From positions 1-53,266 of the forward strand of contig DALZZL010000010.1 in the NCBI GenBank assembly GCA_031987425.1: a stretch of 53,266 nt of DNA, written 5' to 3'. The position numbers and the translations under genes were made by a program. The notes below the pieces were generated by a model. It worked only from the letters and a program-made list of their open reading frames with translations. It ran no database searches and was not told the DNA's origin. Of this stretch, positions 1 through 7,617 are shown one piece after another (position 1 is the first letter of the stretch; the number at the start of each line of letters is the position of its first letter). Origin of the DNA: Stenotrophomonas_A sp002429615. Its GTDB lineage: Bacteria > Pseudomonadota > Gammaproteobacteria > Xanthomonadales > Xanthomonadaceae.

Positions 1-2
1 CG

Positions 3-449
3 ACGCTGCCGCCCGCGCTGGCGGCGATCGCAGCGGCGCATCCGGCCGAGCTGTGGAACAACGGTCCGGACTGGTGGCTGCTGGAAGTGCGCGACGAGGC
101 CGCGCTGCGCTCGCTGCAGCCGGACTTCGCCGCGATCGCGCAGCTGCCCGGCAACGGCAAGCTGGCGGCGTTCGCGTTGTGCGATGGCGGCGATGGTCAT
201 CAGCTGGCGGTGCGTGCGTTCGCGCCGGGGGTCGGGGTGCCGGAAGACCCGGTGACCGGCAGCGCCAATGCGCTGGTCGGTGCGTATCTGGCGGCGCAGG
301 GCCGCGCGCCCGGCGAAGGCCGCTATCTCGCCAGCCAGGGCCGCGAGATGGGCCGTGACGGGCGGGTGCGGGTGGAGATCGACGCCGAAGGCGAGGTCTG
401 GATCGGCGGCCAGGTGCAGTCGGTGATCGACGGCCAGATCGACTGGTAA
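3..449 (+). CDS. PhzF-family isomerase/epimerase, C-terminal part (5' end outside window)
   Basis: The reading frame is open from base 3 to the TAA at 447-449, giving 148 residues. They match the C-terminal half of PhzF-like proteins, a fold related to diaminopimelate epimerase. The VPEDPVTGSANA stretch (window residues about 79-90) is the family's conserved loop of the second lobe, followed by the usual SQGREMGRDGRVRVEID and GEVWIGGQVQSV ending. Family members are about 260-300 residues, so roughly half the protein lies upstream. A second PhzF gene follows after 32 bases on the same strand, so the two are probably tandem duplicates in one transcript. The substrate is unknown; no phenazine genes are visible. 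Confidence 0.85.
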   Translation, partial: TLPPALAAIAAAHPAELWNNGPDWWLLEVRDEAALRSLQPDFAAIAQLPGNGKLAAFALCDGGDGHQLAVRAFAPGVGVPEDPVTGSANALVGAYLAAQGRAPGEGRYLASQGREMGRDGRVRVEIDAEGEVWIGGQVQSVIDGQIDW

Positions 450-481
450 GCTGCGCGCCCTGCTTCTCCCGGGCTCCGCCA

Positions 482-1369
482 ATGACTTCGCGCCGTTTCC
501 TGCAGCTGGATGTGTTTTCCACCCGCGCCGGGGGCGGCAATCCCTTGGCGGTGGTGCTGGATGCGGAAGGGCTGGACGAGGCGGCGATGCAGGCGATCGC
601 ACGCTGGACGCGCTTGCCGGAGACGACTTTCGTGTTCGCGCCCGCGGATGCGGCGGTGAGCTATGAGATCCGCATGTTCTCGCCGCAGAAGGAGGTGCCC
701 TTCGCCGGGCACCCCAGCGTGGGGACGGCGCATGCGGTGCTCGAGCTGGGACTGGCACAGGCGCGCGCTGGCACGCTGGTGCAGGACGGCATCGCCGGGC
801 GACTGCCGCTGGAGATCCACGAGGATGCCAGCGGACGCAGCATCGCGATCCGCACGCCGCGCGCGGCGGTGGGCGAAGTGGTGACCGCCGATGATCCGCG
901 GCTGCGCGCTGCGTTGCGCGGCTGGCGCTTGGGCGCGCTGCCGCCGGCGCTGATGGAAGGCGGCCGCCGCTGGTGGGTGGTGGAAGTGGCCGACGAGGCG
1001 ACGCTGCGGGCACTGACGCCGGACTGGGAGGCGATCGCGGCGCTGGCCGAGCAGACCGAGGCGATGGGCGTGTTCGCGTATGCACGCGCCGATGCGGGGG
1101 CCGAGTGGGACCTGGCGGTGCGCGCGTTCGTCGGCCTGGGCCGACGTTTCGAGGATGCGGCGTCCGGGGCGGCGAATGCGGTGCTGGCGGCGTGGCTCGA
1201 TCATCGCGGCGCGCTGCCCGGTCGCGGCGGCCGCTACCGGGTGAGCCAGGGCCGCGAGATCGGGGCGGATGCGCGGCTGACGCTGTTCGTGGATGCGGAC
1301 GGTGAGGTCTGGTCCGGCGGGCAGGTGCGGACGGTGATCCGCGGGACGCTGGACTGGCCGGGGACCTGA
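482..1369 (+). CDS. PhzF-family isomerase/epimerase, full length
   Basis: This 295-residue protein is a complete PhzF-like enzyme. It begins with the family's LDVFSTRAGGGNPLAVV, has the likely catalytic glutamate in PETTFVF (Glu47), and the first-lobe loop VPFAGHPSVGTAHAVLE (about residues 72-88). The second-lobe loop, usually EDPaTGSA and intact in the upstream copy, is altered here to EDAASGAAN. The paralogues have therefore diverged at a substrate-facing position. The ATG at 482 places the conserved N-terminus correctly although no clear Shine-Dalgarno is seen. The reaction is unknown; relatives act on trans-2,3-dihydro-3-hydroxyanthranilate or unassigned metabolites. Confidence 0.85.
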   Translation: MTSRRFLQLDVFSTRAGGGNPLAVVLDAEGLDEAAMQAIARWTRLPETTFVFAPADAAVSYEIRMFSPQKEVPFAGHPSVGTAHAVLELGLAQARAGTLVQDGIAGRLPLEIHEDASGRSIAIRTPRAAVGEVVTADDPRLRAALRGWRLGALPPALMEGGRRWWVVEVADEATLRALTPDWEAIAALAEQTEAMGVFAYARADAGAEWDLAVRAFVGLGRRFEDAASGAANAVLAAWLDHRGALPGRGGRYRVSQGREIGADARLTLFVDADGEVWSGGQVRTVIRGTLDWPGT

Positions 1370-1375
1370 GTCCGA

Positions 1376-1996
1376 TTACTCCGGTGCGGCTTCCACGCGC
1401 ACGCGGATACGATCGCCGGGGTTGTAGTCGCTGCGGGTGTGATACGTGCGGCCGCCGTATTCGTAGGTGACGTCGTAGCCATCGACGCTTTCGCGCGGTT
1501 CCGGCGCCGGGTCGCAGACGCGCACATAACCGCTGCGATCCTGCGGATGGTTGGCGTCGTAGACCGATTGCCCAGCCAGACCGCCCGCCATGGTGCCGAC
1601 CGCGGTGCCCAGGATCTGGCCGCTGCCACCGCCAAAACGACTGCCCACCACCGCGCCGGCAACACCGCCGATCACCGTGGCCAGGCTGCGGCCTGGCGAG
1701 TTCGCCGTTGGCGTGCTGTCGCCGTAATAGTCGCCGCCGCCACCGCCGTAACTGCCCTGGGCCGGACGGTCATAACAACGCGGCGCGTCGCGGGTCTGGT
1801 CGCGCACGATGATCGGGTCCACCCGCACTACCCGGGCGTAGTCATAGCCAACGTCGCCATTGTCACGAGTGTCGTCGTAGTACCGACCGTCATCGCGATA
1901 GCCACCGTCGTCACGGTAACGCTGCGCCTGCGCGCCACCCGCGGCCATCACCAGCCCCGCCGCCAGCAAGCCCAGGACCCAAGGGGTGGATTTCAT
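1376..1996 (-). CDS. Secreted glycine-zipper 2TM protein (206 aa)
   Basis: The ATG at 1996 gives a Sec signal peptide cut near AQA-Q (residue 24). A longer upstream frame exists but lacks a signal. Residues 25-50 are rich in Asp, Tyr and Arg (YRDDGGYRDDGRYYDD), residues 82-91 are a Gly/Tyr linker, and residues about 105-146 form a glycine zipper (VIGGVAGAVVGSRFGGG ... GTAVGTMAGGLAGQ). This is typical of the SlyB/Rickettsia 17-kDa-like 2TM family found in the envelope. There is no lipobox cysteine, so it is probably periplasmic or inserted in a membrane by the zipper. It converges on the PhzF gene with a 6-base gap. A role in envelope integrity is inference from the family only. Confidence 0.75.
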   Translation of the reverse strand: MKSTPWVLGLLAAGLVMAAGGAQAQRYRDDGGYRDDGRYYDDTRDNGDVGYDYARVVRVDPIIVRDQTRDAPRCYDRPAQGSYGGGGGDYYGDSTPTANSPGRSLATVIGGVAGAVVGSRFGGGSGQILGTAVGTMAGGLAGQSVYDANHPQDRSGYVRVCDPAPEPRESVDGYDVTYEYGGRTYHTRSDYNPGDRIRVRVEAAPE

Positions 1997-2155
1997 CGCG
2001 GCATTCCGGCAGGTGGGGAGTTGATGCGGATGCTGGCTTTGGGGCGGTGAAACGGCACTGAATGGAAAGTCTGGAGGGGGGCGGTGTGAGGGGGCTGGGT
2101 TCTTGTCGGCCTTCGATGTTGATCGGCTTGCTTTGATCGTGCACGGCCCGCGGGA

Positions 2156-2243
2156 GTGGGACCCTTTCGGGACACGCCGTGAATCCATCCATGGAGGCTC
2201 GATGGCGCCATCCATGGCGCCAACGGTCCCGAAAGGGTCCCAC
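2156..2243. repeat. Long inverted repeat with 18-bp perfect arms and a nested palindrome
   Basis: Bases 2156-2173 (GTGGGACCCTTTCGGGAC) are exactly complementary to 2226-2243. The 52-base loop holds a second palindrome at 2205-2222, GGCGCCAT-CC-ATGGCGCC, and two copies of CCATCCATGG-like sequence. The nested design resembles dispersed palindromic elements of xanthomonads rather than a simple terminator, and no T-tract follows. Whether it recurs in the genome cannot be seen, because it occurs once in this window. Confidence 0.6.
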
Positions 2244-2436
2244 CCCCGCAGGCCCTACGCATCACCATGACCGGACAAAAAAAAGCGGCGCGCCGCCTCC
2301 GCACTTTTTTGCGCACTCGACCGACTACCGACTACCCATTCGACCGCCCACCTAGCCTGCCCCCCCACCTCACAACCCGCCCCCTGCCCCCCCACCCGCT
2401 GACCACCTGACCACCTGACCACCCGACCATCTCATT

Positions 2437-2460
2437 GTAGGAGCGGCTTCAGCCGCGACC
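2437..2460 (+). repeat. GTAG-headed REP element, single copy
   Basis: It reads GTAGGAGCGGCTTCAGCCGC followed by GACC. The core GCGGCT-TC-AGCCGC is self-complementary. The same sequence occurs six more times in this window in inverted pairs; this copy has no nearby partner. Confidence 0.85.
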
Positions 2461-2551
2461 GGAAAAACAAAGAGACGGCGAAAACGGAGATACCCGTGCG
2501 AATCGAGAAACAGGCTTTCGCCATTGCCGGCACATTCTCCGCACTGCCCCC

Positions 2552-2582
2552 AAAAAAAACGGCGCCCAAAAAAGGCGCCGTT
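2552..2582 (-). terminator. Rho-independent terminator of osmC
   Basis: Read on the minus strand, a 9-bp stem (AACGGCGCC at 2582-2574 pairing with 2567-2559) with a T-rich loop is followed directly by a run of T (complement of the A-run 2552-2558). It lies 24 bases past the osmC stop codon. Confidence 0.85.
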
Positions 2583-2605
2583 CCAACATCCATCCAGCCC
2601 CAAAC

Positions 2606-3043
2606 TCAGCCGTTGGAAAACTCACTTTCCAGGCTGATCGGCACCGCGCTCAGCGCCTTGGACACCGGGCAGTTCTTCTCCGCCTTGTGCGCCAGATCGC
2701 GGAACTTCGCTTCATCAATCCCCGGCACCACCGCCTTCAACTTCAGGCGGATCTGCGACAACTGCGGGCCACCTTCCATCGACAGGTCGACCTCGGCGCG
2801 CGTGTCCAGCGACTTCGGCGGGAAGCCGGCTTCGGTCAGCTGCGCCGACAGCGCCATGGTGAAACAACCGGCGTGCGCCGCGGCAATCAGTTCTTCCGGG
2901 TTCGTCCCCTTCTCGTCGCCGAAACGGCTGTTGAAGCCATAGCGGGTGTTGTCCAGCAGGCCGCTCTGCGGCGTGCTCAACAAGCCCTTGCCAGTCTTCA
3001 GGTCGCCTTCCCAGTGTGCGGTGGCGTGGCGCGAAATACCCAT
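2606..3043 (-). CDS. osmC: OsmC-type organic hydroperoxide peroxidase
   Basis: This 145-residue protein is a full-length OsmC/Ohr family thiol peroxidase that reduces organic and inorganic hydroperoxides in the cytoplasm. The two catalytic cysteines are in AHAGCFTMAL (Cys60) and EKNCPVSK (Cys125). The N-terminal HATAHWEGDLKTGKG and the TNPEELIAAAHAGC motif are more like OsmC than Ohr. The start at 3043 is supported by AGGAGAG about 7 bases upstream. It is monocistronic, with its own terminator at 2552-2582, and diverges from the EF-G paralogue. The usual physiological electron donor is the lipoyl or thioredoxin system, which is not encoded nearby. Confidence 0.92.
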   Translation of the reverse strand: MGISRHATAHWEGDLKTGKGLLSTPQSGLLDNTRYGFNSRFGDEKGTNPEELIAAAHAGCFTMALSAQLTEAGFPPKSLDTRAEVDLSMEGGPQLSQIRLKLKAVVPGIDEAKFRDLAHKAEKNCPVSKALSAVPISLESEFSNG

Positions 3044-3227
3044 TGCGATCTCTCCTGCGGGAATGAGGGAGCGGCAGCATAGCCCGGTATTCGTGACGGG
3101 TTTGTGCGTCGCAACGGGGAGCCGGCGCCGGAAGCGCTACATTGCGTGGGCCATGACCCCGCCCCGGCCCGCTCCGTGGCCAGGCTTCCGGACGCCATGA
3201 CGCCTTCTCACCCTGGAGGAAAGGCTC

Positions 3228-5261
3228 ATGTCCTACAGCACCCGCGATATCCGTAACGTGGCCCTGGCGGGCCACCCCGGCGCCGGCAAAACCACGTTGT
3301 TCGAAGCCCTGCTGCTGGCCGGCGGCGCCCTGCAGGCGGCAGGCAGCATCGAGCGCGGCAGCACCGTGTCCGACCACGATCCCGCCGAACGCGAACGCGG
3401 CCATTCGATCGACAGCGCGATCGCTTCGATCGACGCCCCCGGCCTGCATCTCAACCTGATCGATACGCCCGGATACCCGGATTTCCGCGGTGCGGCGCTG
3501 CCGGCGCTGGCGGTGGTGGAAACCGCGGCGGTGGTGGTGGATGCCGGACGCGGCGTCCAGCACGGTACGCGCCGCTTCATGCAGCGGGCCGAGGGACGCC
3601 AGCTGTGCCGGATGCTGGTGGTCAACAAGATCGACCAGGAGGGCGTGGACGCGGCCACGCTGCTGGCCGATCTGCGCGAGGCCTTCGGCCCGCAGGTGCT
3701 GCCGCTCAACCTGCCGGCCGACGGCGGCCGCCGCGTGGTGGACTGTTTCTCCAGCGATGCCGGCGAGAGTGATGCCGGGCCGGTGGCGCAGTGGCATCGC
3801 GCGATCGTCGACCAGGTGGTGGAGATCAACGAGACGGTGATGGAGCACTATCTCGACGAGGGCGAGGCCGGCCTGTCCGGCCAGGAACTGCACGATGCGT
3901 TCGAGCAGTGCCTGCGCGAGGGCCATCTGGTGCCGGTGTGCTTCGTGTCCGCCCGCAGCGGGGCGGGCGTGGCCGAGCTGCTGCGGATCTGCCGCGAGCT
4001 GCTGCCCAATCCGGAGGAAGGCAATCCGCCGGCGTTCAGCGCCGATGGCGTGGAGGTGCAGGTGTCGGCCGATCCGGCGGGCGCGGTGGTGGCCGATGTC
4101 TTCAAGATCATCAACGACCCGTTCGTCGGCAAGATCGGCGTGTTCCGGCTGTACCAGGGCACGCTGTCAAAGGACATGCCGCTGCTGGTGGACGATGCCC
4201 GCAAGCCGGTGCGCGCGGCGCATCTGTATCGCATCCAGGGCAAGGAGCATGTGGCGGTGGAGCAGGTGATCGCCGGCGATATCGCGGCAACGGCGAAGAT
4301 CGAGGAGGTGCATTTCGATGCGGTGCTGCACGATCGGCACGAGCAGGACCACCTGCACCTGGCGCCGACCCAGTTCCCGCAGTCGATGTTCGGCCTGGCG
4401 ATCTCGCCGGCCAGCCGTGGGCAGGAGCAGAAACTGTCCGCGGCGCTGGACAAGTTGTCGCAGGAGGATCCGGCGTTCCGGGTCGAGCAGCAGGTCGAGA
4501 CCCACGAGACCCTGGTGCGCGGGCTGTCCGACCTGCACCTGCGGATCATGCTCGACCGCCTCACCAGCCGCCACGGGGTGGAAGTCACCACGCGGGTCCC
4601 CCGCATCGCGTATCGCGAGACCATCGGCAGCGCGGCCGAGGGCCACCACCGCCACAAGAAACAGACCGGTGGCGCAGGCCAGTTCGGCGAGGTGTACCTG
4701 CGCGTGGCGCCGCTGCCGCGCGGCAGCGGCTTCGAGTTCGTCGACGAGGTCAAGGGCGGCACCATCCCCGGGCAGTTCATGCCGGCGGTGGAGAAGGGCG
4801 TGCGCCAGGCGGTGGGCGGCGGCGCGATCGCCGGTTTCCCGATCCAGGATGTGCGCGTGGTGGTGTACGACGGGCGCCACCATCCCGTCGACAGCAAGGA
4901 AGTGGCTTTCGCCGCGGCAGGACGCAAGGCGTTCCTGGACGCGGTGTCGCGCGCCACGCCGCAGGTGCTGGAGCCGATCGTGGAGCTGGAAGTCAGCGCA
5001 CCGGAAGCCCAGGCCGGCGATATCACCGGCGGTTTGGCGTCCAAGCGCGCGCGCATCCACGGCACCGACAGCCGCCACGGCGAGATCGTGATCCGCGCCC
5101 AGGTGCCACTGTCCGAACTGGAGGGTTACGCGGCGGAACTGAAGTCCGCCACTGCCGGGCAGGGCCGCTACACGCTGGATTTCAGCCATTACGAGCCGGT
5201 TCCCAGCGGCGTGCAGCAGCGCCTGGTCGCCGCGCACCAGCCCGGTGCGGAGGAGGATTGA
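3228..5261 (+). CDS. Elongation factor G paralogue (EF-G2-like translational GTPase)
   Basis: This 677-residue translational GTPase has its P-loop at GHPGAGKT (15-22), G2/switch region ERGHSI (56-61), G3 DTPGYPD (79-85) and G4 NKID (133-136). A domain-IV stretch with KKQTGGAGQFGEV and GTIPGQFMPAVEKG follows, then a typical EF-G C-terminus. Canonical EF-G is about 700 residues with ERGITI in switch 1. The His-Ser replacement and overall divergence mark this as the second EF-G found in many gammaproteobacteria (FusA2/EF-G2). Unlike the main fusA it is not beside rpsL/rpsG or tuf. A good ribosome-binding site (GGAGGAAAGG) precedes the ATG. It may act in recycling or under stress, which is inference. 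Confidence 0.85.
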   Translation: MSYSTRDIRNVALAGHPGAGKTTLFEALLLAGGALQAAGSIERGSTVSDHDPAERERGHSIDSAIASIDAPGLHLNLIDTPGYPDFRGAALPALAVVETAAVVVDAGRGVQHGTRRFMQRAEGRQLCRMLVVNKIDQEGVDAATLLADLREAFGPQVLPLNLPADGGRRVVDCFSSDAGESDAGPVAQWHRAIVDQVVEINETVMEHYLDEGEAGLSGQELHDAFEQCLREGHLVPVCFVSARSGAGVAELLRICRELLPNPEEGNPPAFSADGVEVQVSADPAGAVVADVFKIINDPFVGKIGVFRLYQGTLSKDMPLLVDDARKPVRAAHLYRIQGKEHVAVEQVIAGDIAATAKIEEVHFDAVLHDRHEQDHLHLAPTQFPQSMFGLAISPASRGQEQKLSAALDKLSQEDPAFRVEQQVETHETLVRGLSDLHLRIMLDRLTSRHGVEVTTRVPRIAYRETIGSAAEGHHRHKKQTGGAGQFGEVYLRVAPLPRGSGFEFVDEVKGGTIPGQFMPAVEKGVRQAVGGGAIAGFPIQDVRVVVYDGRHHPVDSKEVAFAAAGRKAFLDAVSRATPQVLEPIVELEVSAPEAQAGDITGGLASKRARIHGTDSRHGEIVIRAQVPLSELEGYAAELKSATAGQGRYTLDFSHYEPVPSGVQQRLVAAHQPGAEED

Positions 5262-5426
5262 CCCGCGCCGAAAGCGCTCATGTCGAAGGGCGCGACTGGT
5301 CCATCGCATTTTTTATGGCTTTTTTTGTCGACGCCCTATTGGCGGCGCGCGATACTTGCCCTACATTTCGCGTTGCCGACGGGGTCGGCGCGACTCCACA
5401 ACCCACCGTTCACGGAACAGGAAACC

Positions 5427-5825
5427 ATGGCAAAGACCGCTAAGAAGGCTGCCCCGAAGAAGGCAGCGAAGAAAGTCGCCACCAAAACCGCCGCCAAGCC
5501 GGCCGCTACCAAGCCGATCAAGGAAGCGCTGAGCAAGTCGGGCCTGGTCGCCCACATCGCCGAAGCCACCTCGCTGGCCGCGAAGGACGTCCGCGCCGTG
5601 CTGGCTTCGCTGGAAGGCGCCGTGCACGCCTCGATCAGCAAGAAGGGCGCTGGCAGCTTCACCCTGCCGGGCCTGCTGAAGATCACCTCGGTCAGCGTGC
5701 CGGCCAAGCCGAAGCGCAAGGGCATCAACCCGTTCACCAAGGAAGAGCAGTGGTTCGCCGCCAAGCCGGCCACCGTCAAGGTGAAGGTGCGCCCGATGAA
5801 GAAGCTCAAGGACGCCGCGGTCTAA
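5427..5825 (+). CDS. HU-family DNA-binding protein with Lys/Ala-rich N-terminal tail
   Basis: This protein has 132 residues against about 90 for ordinary HU. The first 30 residues are almost only Lys, Ala, Thr and Pro (AKKAAPKKAAKKVATKTAAK), like eukaryotic histone H1 tails. Residues about 32-130 form the HU fold, with the DNA-binding arm region RKGINPFTKEEQWF and a basic C-terminus. The ATG at 5427 follows AACAGGAAACC; the in-frame start further upstream would add an unrelated stretch. A strong terminator follows at once (5853-5885), so it is a single-gene unit. It should be an abundant nucleoid protein. The tail probably adds non-specific DNA contacts and is a likely target for modification, which is inference. 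Confidence 0.88.
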   Translation: MAKTAKKAAPKKAAKKVATKTAAKPAATKPIKEALSKSGLVAHIAEATSLAAKDVRAVLASLEGAVHASISKKGAGSFTLPGLLKITSVSVPAKPKRKGINPFTKEEQWFAAKPATVKVKVRPMKKLKDAAV

Positions 5826-5852
5826 TCGCCGTCCAGGTTTCTGCAATACCCG

Positions 5853-5885
5853 ACGAGACGGCCATGCGCCGTCTCGTTGCTTTTT
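5853..5885 (+). terminator. Rho-independent terminator of the HU gene
   Basis: A 9-bp perfect stem (ACGAGACGG at 5853-5861 with CCGTCTCGT at 5869-5877) and a 7-base loop are followed by TGCTTTTT, starting 27 bases past the HU stop codon. Confidence 0.9.
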
Positions 5886-5951
5886 GGCGACGGCTTTCCG
5901 CACGTGGGCGCCGCCTGTCATGCTGGCGCCACTGCTCCCGCACAGGACGCC

Positions 5952-6509
5952 ATGCCTTCTCCCGCCCCGCCCTCGCGTTGGCGCAAGCCGCTGGCCTCGC
6001 TGGCGATGCTCGCCCTGTTGGCACTGTTCGCGCATTGGGCATGGCGGCAGCCGTTCGCCCTCCAGGCACGCATGCTGTGGACGCTCTCGCGCATGCCCGC
6101 CCCCACCTCGCTGCCGATGCCGGTGCAGGGCGTGCGCGCCCGCCAGGTCGCCGATACCTTCGGCGCGCCACGCGGACAGGCGCGCCGCCATGCCGGCGTG
6201 GACATCTTCGCCCCGGCCGGCACACCGGTGCTGGCGACGACGCCCGGCATCGTCGTGGCGATCCGCGAGGGCGGACTCGGCGGGCGCCAGGTCTGGGTAC
6301 TGGGCCCGGCACGGGAACGGCATTACTACGCGCACCTGCGCGATTGGGCGCCGAGCCTGAATGAAGGCGACATCGTCGCGCCGGGCACGCTGCTGGGCAG
6401 CGTCGGCAATACCGGCAATGCGCGCACCACGCCGCCGCACCTGCACTACGGCGTCTACGCCGGCGACGGCGCGCGCGATCCATTGCCCCTGCTGCGCGCA
6501 ACGCACTGA
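5952..6509 (+). CDS. Membrane-anchored M23 family metallopeptidase
   Basis: This 185-residue protein has one N-terminal membrane segment (about 12-31), with arginines before it, so it is probably anchored with its catalytic domain in the periplasm. The LytM-type zinc site is present: His80 and Asp84 in RRHAGVDIFAPAGTPV, His128 in HYYAHLRDW, and His163/His165 in PPHLHYGV. The set HxxxD, H, HxH is complete, so it should be an active peptidoglycan endopeptidase and not an EnvC-type degenerate factor. The ATG at 5952 leaves a normal anchor; a longer frame would start inside the HU terminator. No partner gene is evident nearby. Confidence 0.85.
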   Translation: MPSPAPPSRWRKPLASLAMLALLALFAHWAWRQPFALQARMLWTLSRMPAPTSLPMPVQGVRARQVADTFGAPRGQARRHAGVDIFAPAGTPVLATTPGIVVAIREGGLGGRQVWVLGPARERHYYAHLRDWAPSLNEGDIVAPGTLLGSVGNTGNARTTPPHLHYGVYAGDGARDPLPLLRATH

Positions 6510-6608
6510 ACCGGACACAGAGGCTGGAACACTCCGTCATGGGGGTCCGGCTCGTGCGCGCGGCCGGGCGGGCCTATCTTGGCCTCGCCCCTCCTCCCAG
6601 CCGCCGCC

Positions 6609-6905
6609 ATGTCCAAGCAACGCTACCGCATCACCGTCACGCCCCTGGAAACCGATGGGCGCCCCGCCAGCGGCAACGCGCTGGAATTCGAACAGCGCTC
6701 CAGCGACAACTGGATGCGCACGCTGGAACAGTTCGAGCGCCAGCGCGGCCTGTGTGGCGACCGCTGCGCGGCCCTGGCCGTGGCGATCGAACTGCTGAAG
6801 TCGGTCTCCGCCGAGCCGCATGCCGAGGACCGCGCCATCGCCCAGCTGCGCCCGCAGCTGGACAGCCTGCTTTCGGCCGCCGCGCGCCTGCAGAAGGATC
6901 CCTGA
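6609..6905 (+). CDS. DUF3861-like small protein (98 aa)
   Basis: The N-terminus MSKQRYRITVTPLETDGRPASGNALEFEQRS resembles the DUF3861 family, small cytoplasmic proteins of about 95 residues that begin with the same RYRITVTPLE block. The rest is helical (a MRTLEQFERQRGLCGDRCAALAVAIELL-type stretch) with two nearby cysteines, Cys48 and Cys52. No function is known for the family. It is preceded by a short gap after the M23 gene and followed by a secreted DUF1439-like protein. Confidence 0.65.
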   Translation: MSKQRYRITVTPLETDGRPASGNALEFEQRSSDNWMRTLEQFERQRGLCGDRCAALAVAIELLKSVSAEPHAEDRAIAQLRPQLDSLLSAAARLQKDP

Positions 6906-6978
6906 GCACATCTCGCTCATAGGTGATTCACCCCGTGGCGCTAAGGTGGACGCCTCCCTGCCCGCACCGGATGCACCG

Positions 6979-7572
6979 ATGAAAGCCAGACTGCCTTTCG
7001 CCCTTGTCCTTGCCTGCGCACTGGCACTCCCCTCGATGGCGGGCGCGGCACCGAGCGTCAAGGGCTCGCAGGTCAGCGTGGAGGCCAGCGACGTCCAGCA
7101 GTACCTCGGTGGCACCTTCCCGCAGACCCACGATGCACTCGGCGGCCTGCTGGAACTCACGGTCAGCCATCCGCAGCTGAAACTGCCGCCGGGCAACCGC
7201 CTGAACCTGAGTTTCGACCTGGCGATGGCCACCGCCGGCGGCGCACCCACGCCGGTCGGCAATGTCGCCCTGAGCAGCGCGCTGCGCTATGACACGGCAC
7301 GCCAGGGCTTCTTCCTCGACCAGCCCACCGTCGACGCGTTCCAGCCGGCACAGGCCGGCGGCCGCCTCGATTCGCGTACCCGCGAACTATTGAATGTGTG
7401 GCTCACCGACTACGCGCGACGCGAGCCGATCTACAAGCTCGACCCGGCCGTGGCCAGCCTGATGGGTGCGCTGCAGGTGGAATCGGCGGCGGTGGAAAAC
7501 GGCCGGCTCGTGGTGCATTTCAACCAGAACGTGGAAGCGCTGGTCCCGGCGTCGCTGCTGCAGGCCAGGTAA
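6979..7572 (+). CDS. Secreted DUF1439-like (YceB-type) protein
   Basis: This 197-residue protein has a clear Sec signal (MKARLPFALVLACALALPSMAGA, cut near residue 23) and no lipobox in the usual place. The rest resembles DUF1439/YceB proteins, with a repeated beta pattern, the stretch LLELTVSHPQLKLPPGNRL, and the ending GALQVESAAVENGRLVVHFNQN. It is expected in the periplasm. YceB-like proteins are TULIP-related lipid-binding candidates, but no function is shown by this sequence. The ATG at 6979 is chosen because it starts the signal peptide; the longer frame overlaps the DUF3861 gene. Confidence 0.65.
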   Translation: MKARLPFALVLACALALPSMAGAAPSVKGSQVSVEASDVQQYLGGTFPQTHDALGGLLELTVSHPQLKLPPGNRLNLSFDLAMATAGGAPTPVGNVALSSALRYDTARQGFFLDQPTVDAFQPAQAGGRLDSRTRELLNVWLTDYARREPIYKLDPAVASLMGALQVESAAVENGRLVVHFNQNVEALVPASLLQAR

Positions 7573-7581
7573 GCCGGCGCG

Positions 7582-7605
7582 GGCCCTCGCACATCGGCGA
7601 GGGCC
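7582..7605. terminator. Hairpin between convergent genes
   Basis: A 9-bp perfect stem, GGCCCTCGC (7582-7590) with GCGAGGGCC (7597-7605), and a 6-base loop lie between the convergent DUF1439 and SET genes. There is no T-tract on either side, so it is a possible but weak terminator for both. Confidence 0.45.
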
Positions 7606-7617
7606 GCCAAGGCGCGC

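Larger units (their letters stand above)
1997..2605. other. Intergenic region without a supported gene (about 600 bp)
   Basis: Nothing here looks protein-coding; the open frames are short and compositionally unlike the neighbours. It holds a long inverted repeat (2156-2243), a C-rich low-complexity tract (about 2355-2400), three near-perfect copies of an ACCACCTG unit (2401-2430), one GTAG-headed REP copy (2437-2460) and the osmC terminator (2552-2582). The promoter of the minus-strand glycine-zipper gene should lie just above 1997, but no convincing boxes were found. Confidence 0.6.

Noticed and set aside
2401..2430. Short tandem ACCACCTG repeats considered as a CRISPR or VNTR
   Set aside because: Only three units of about 8-9 bases without spacers, in low-complexity sequence; not a CRISPR array.
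5325..5356. TTGTCG ... GATACT as a promoter for the HU gene
   Set aside because: The spacing is 20 bases and the -10 match is poor, so no promoter was annotated although one must exist nearby.
3791..5443. A 550-codon frame inside the EF-G paralogue
   Set aside because: Another-frame shadow; Arg/Gly/Ala-rich with no domain, while the EF-G frame has all GTPase motifs.
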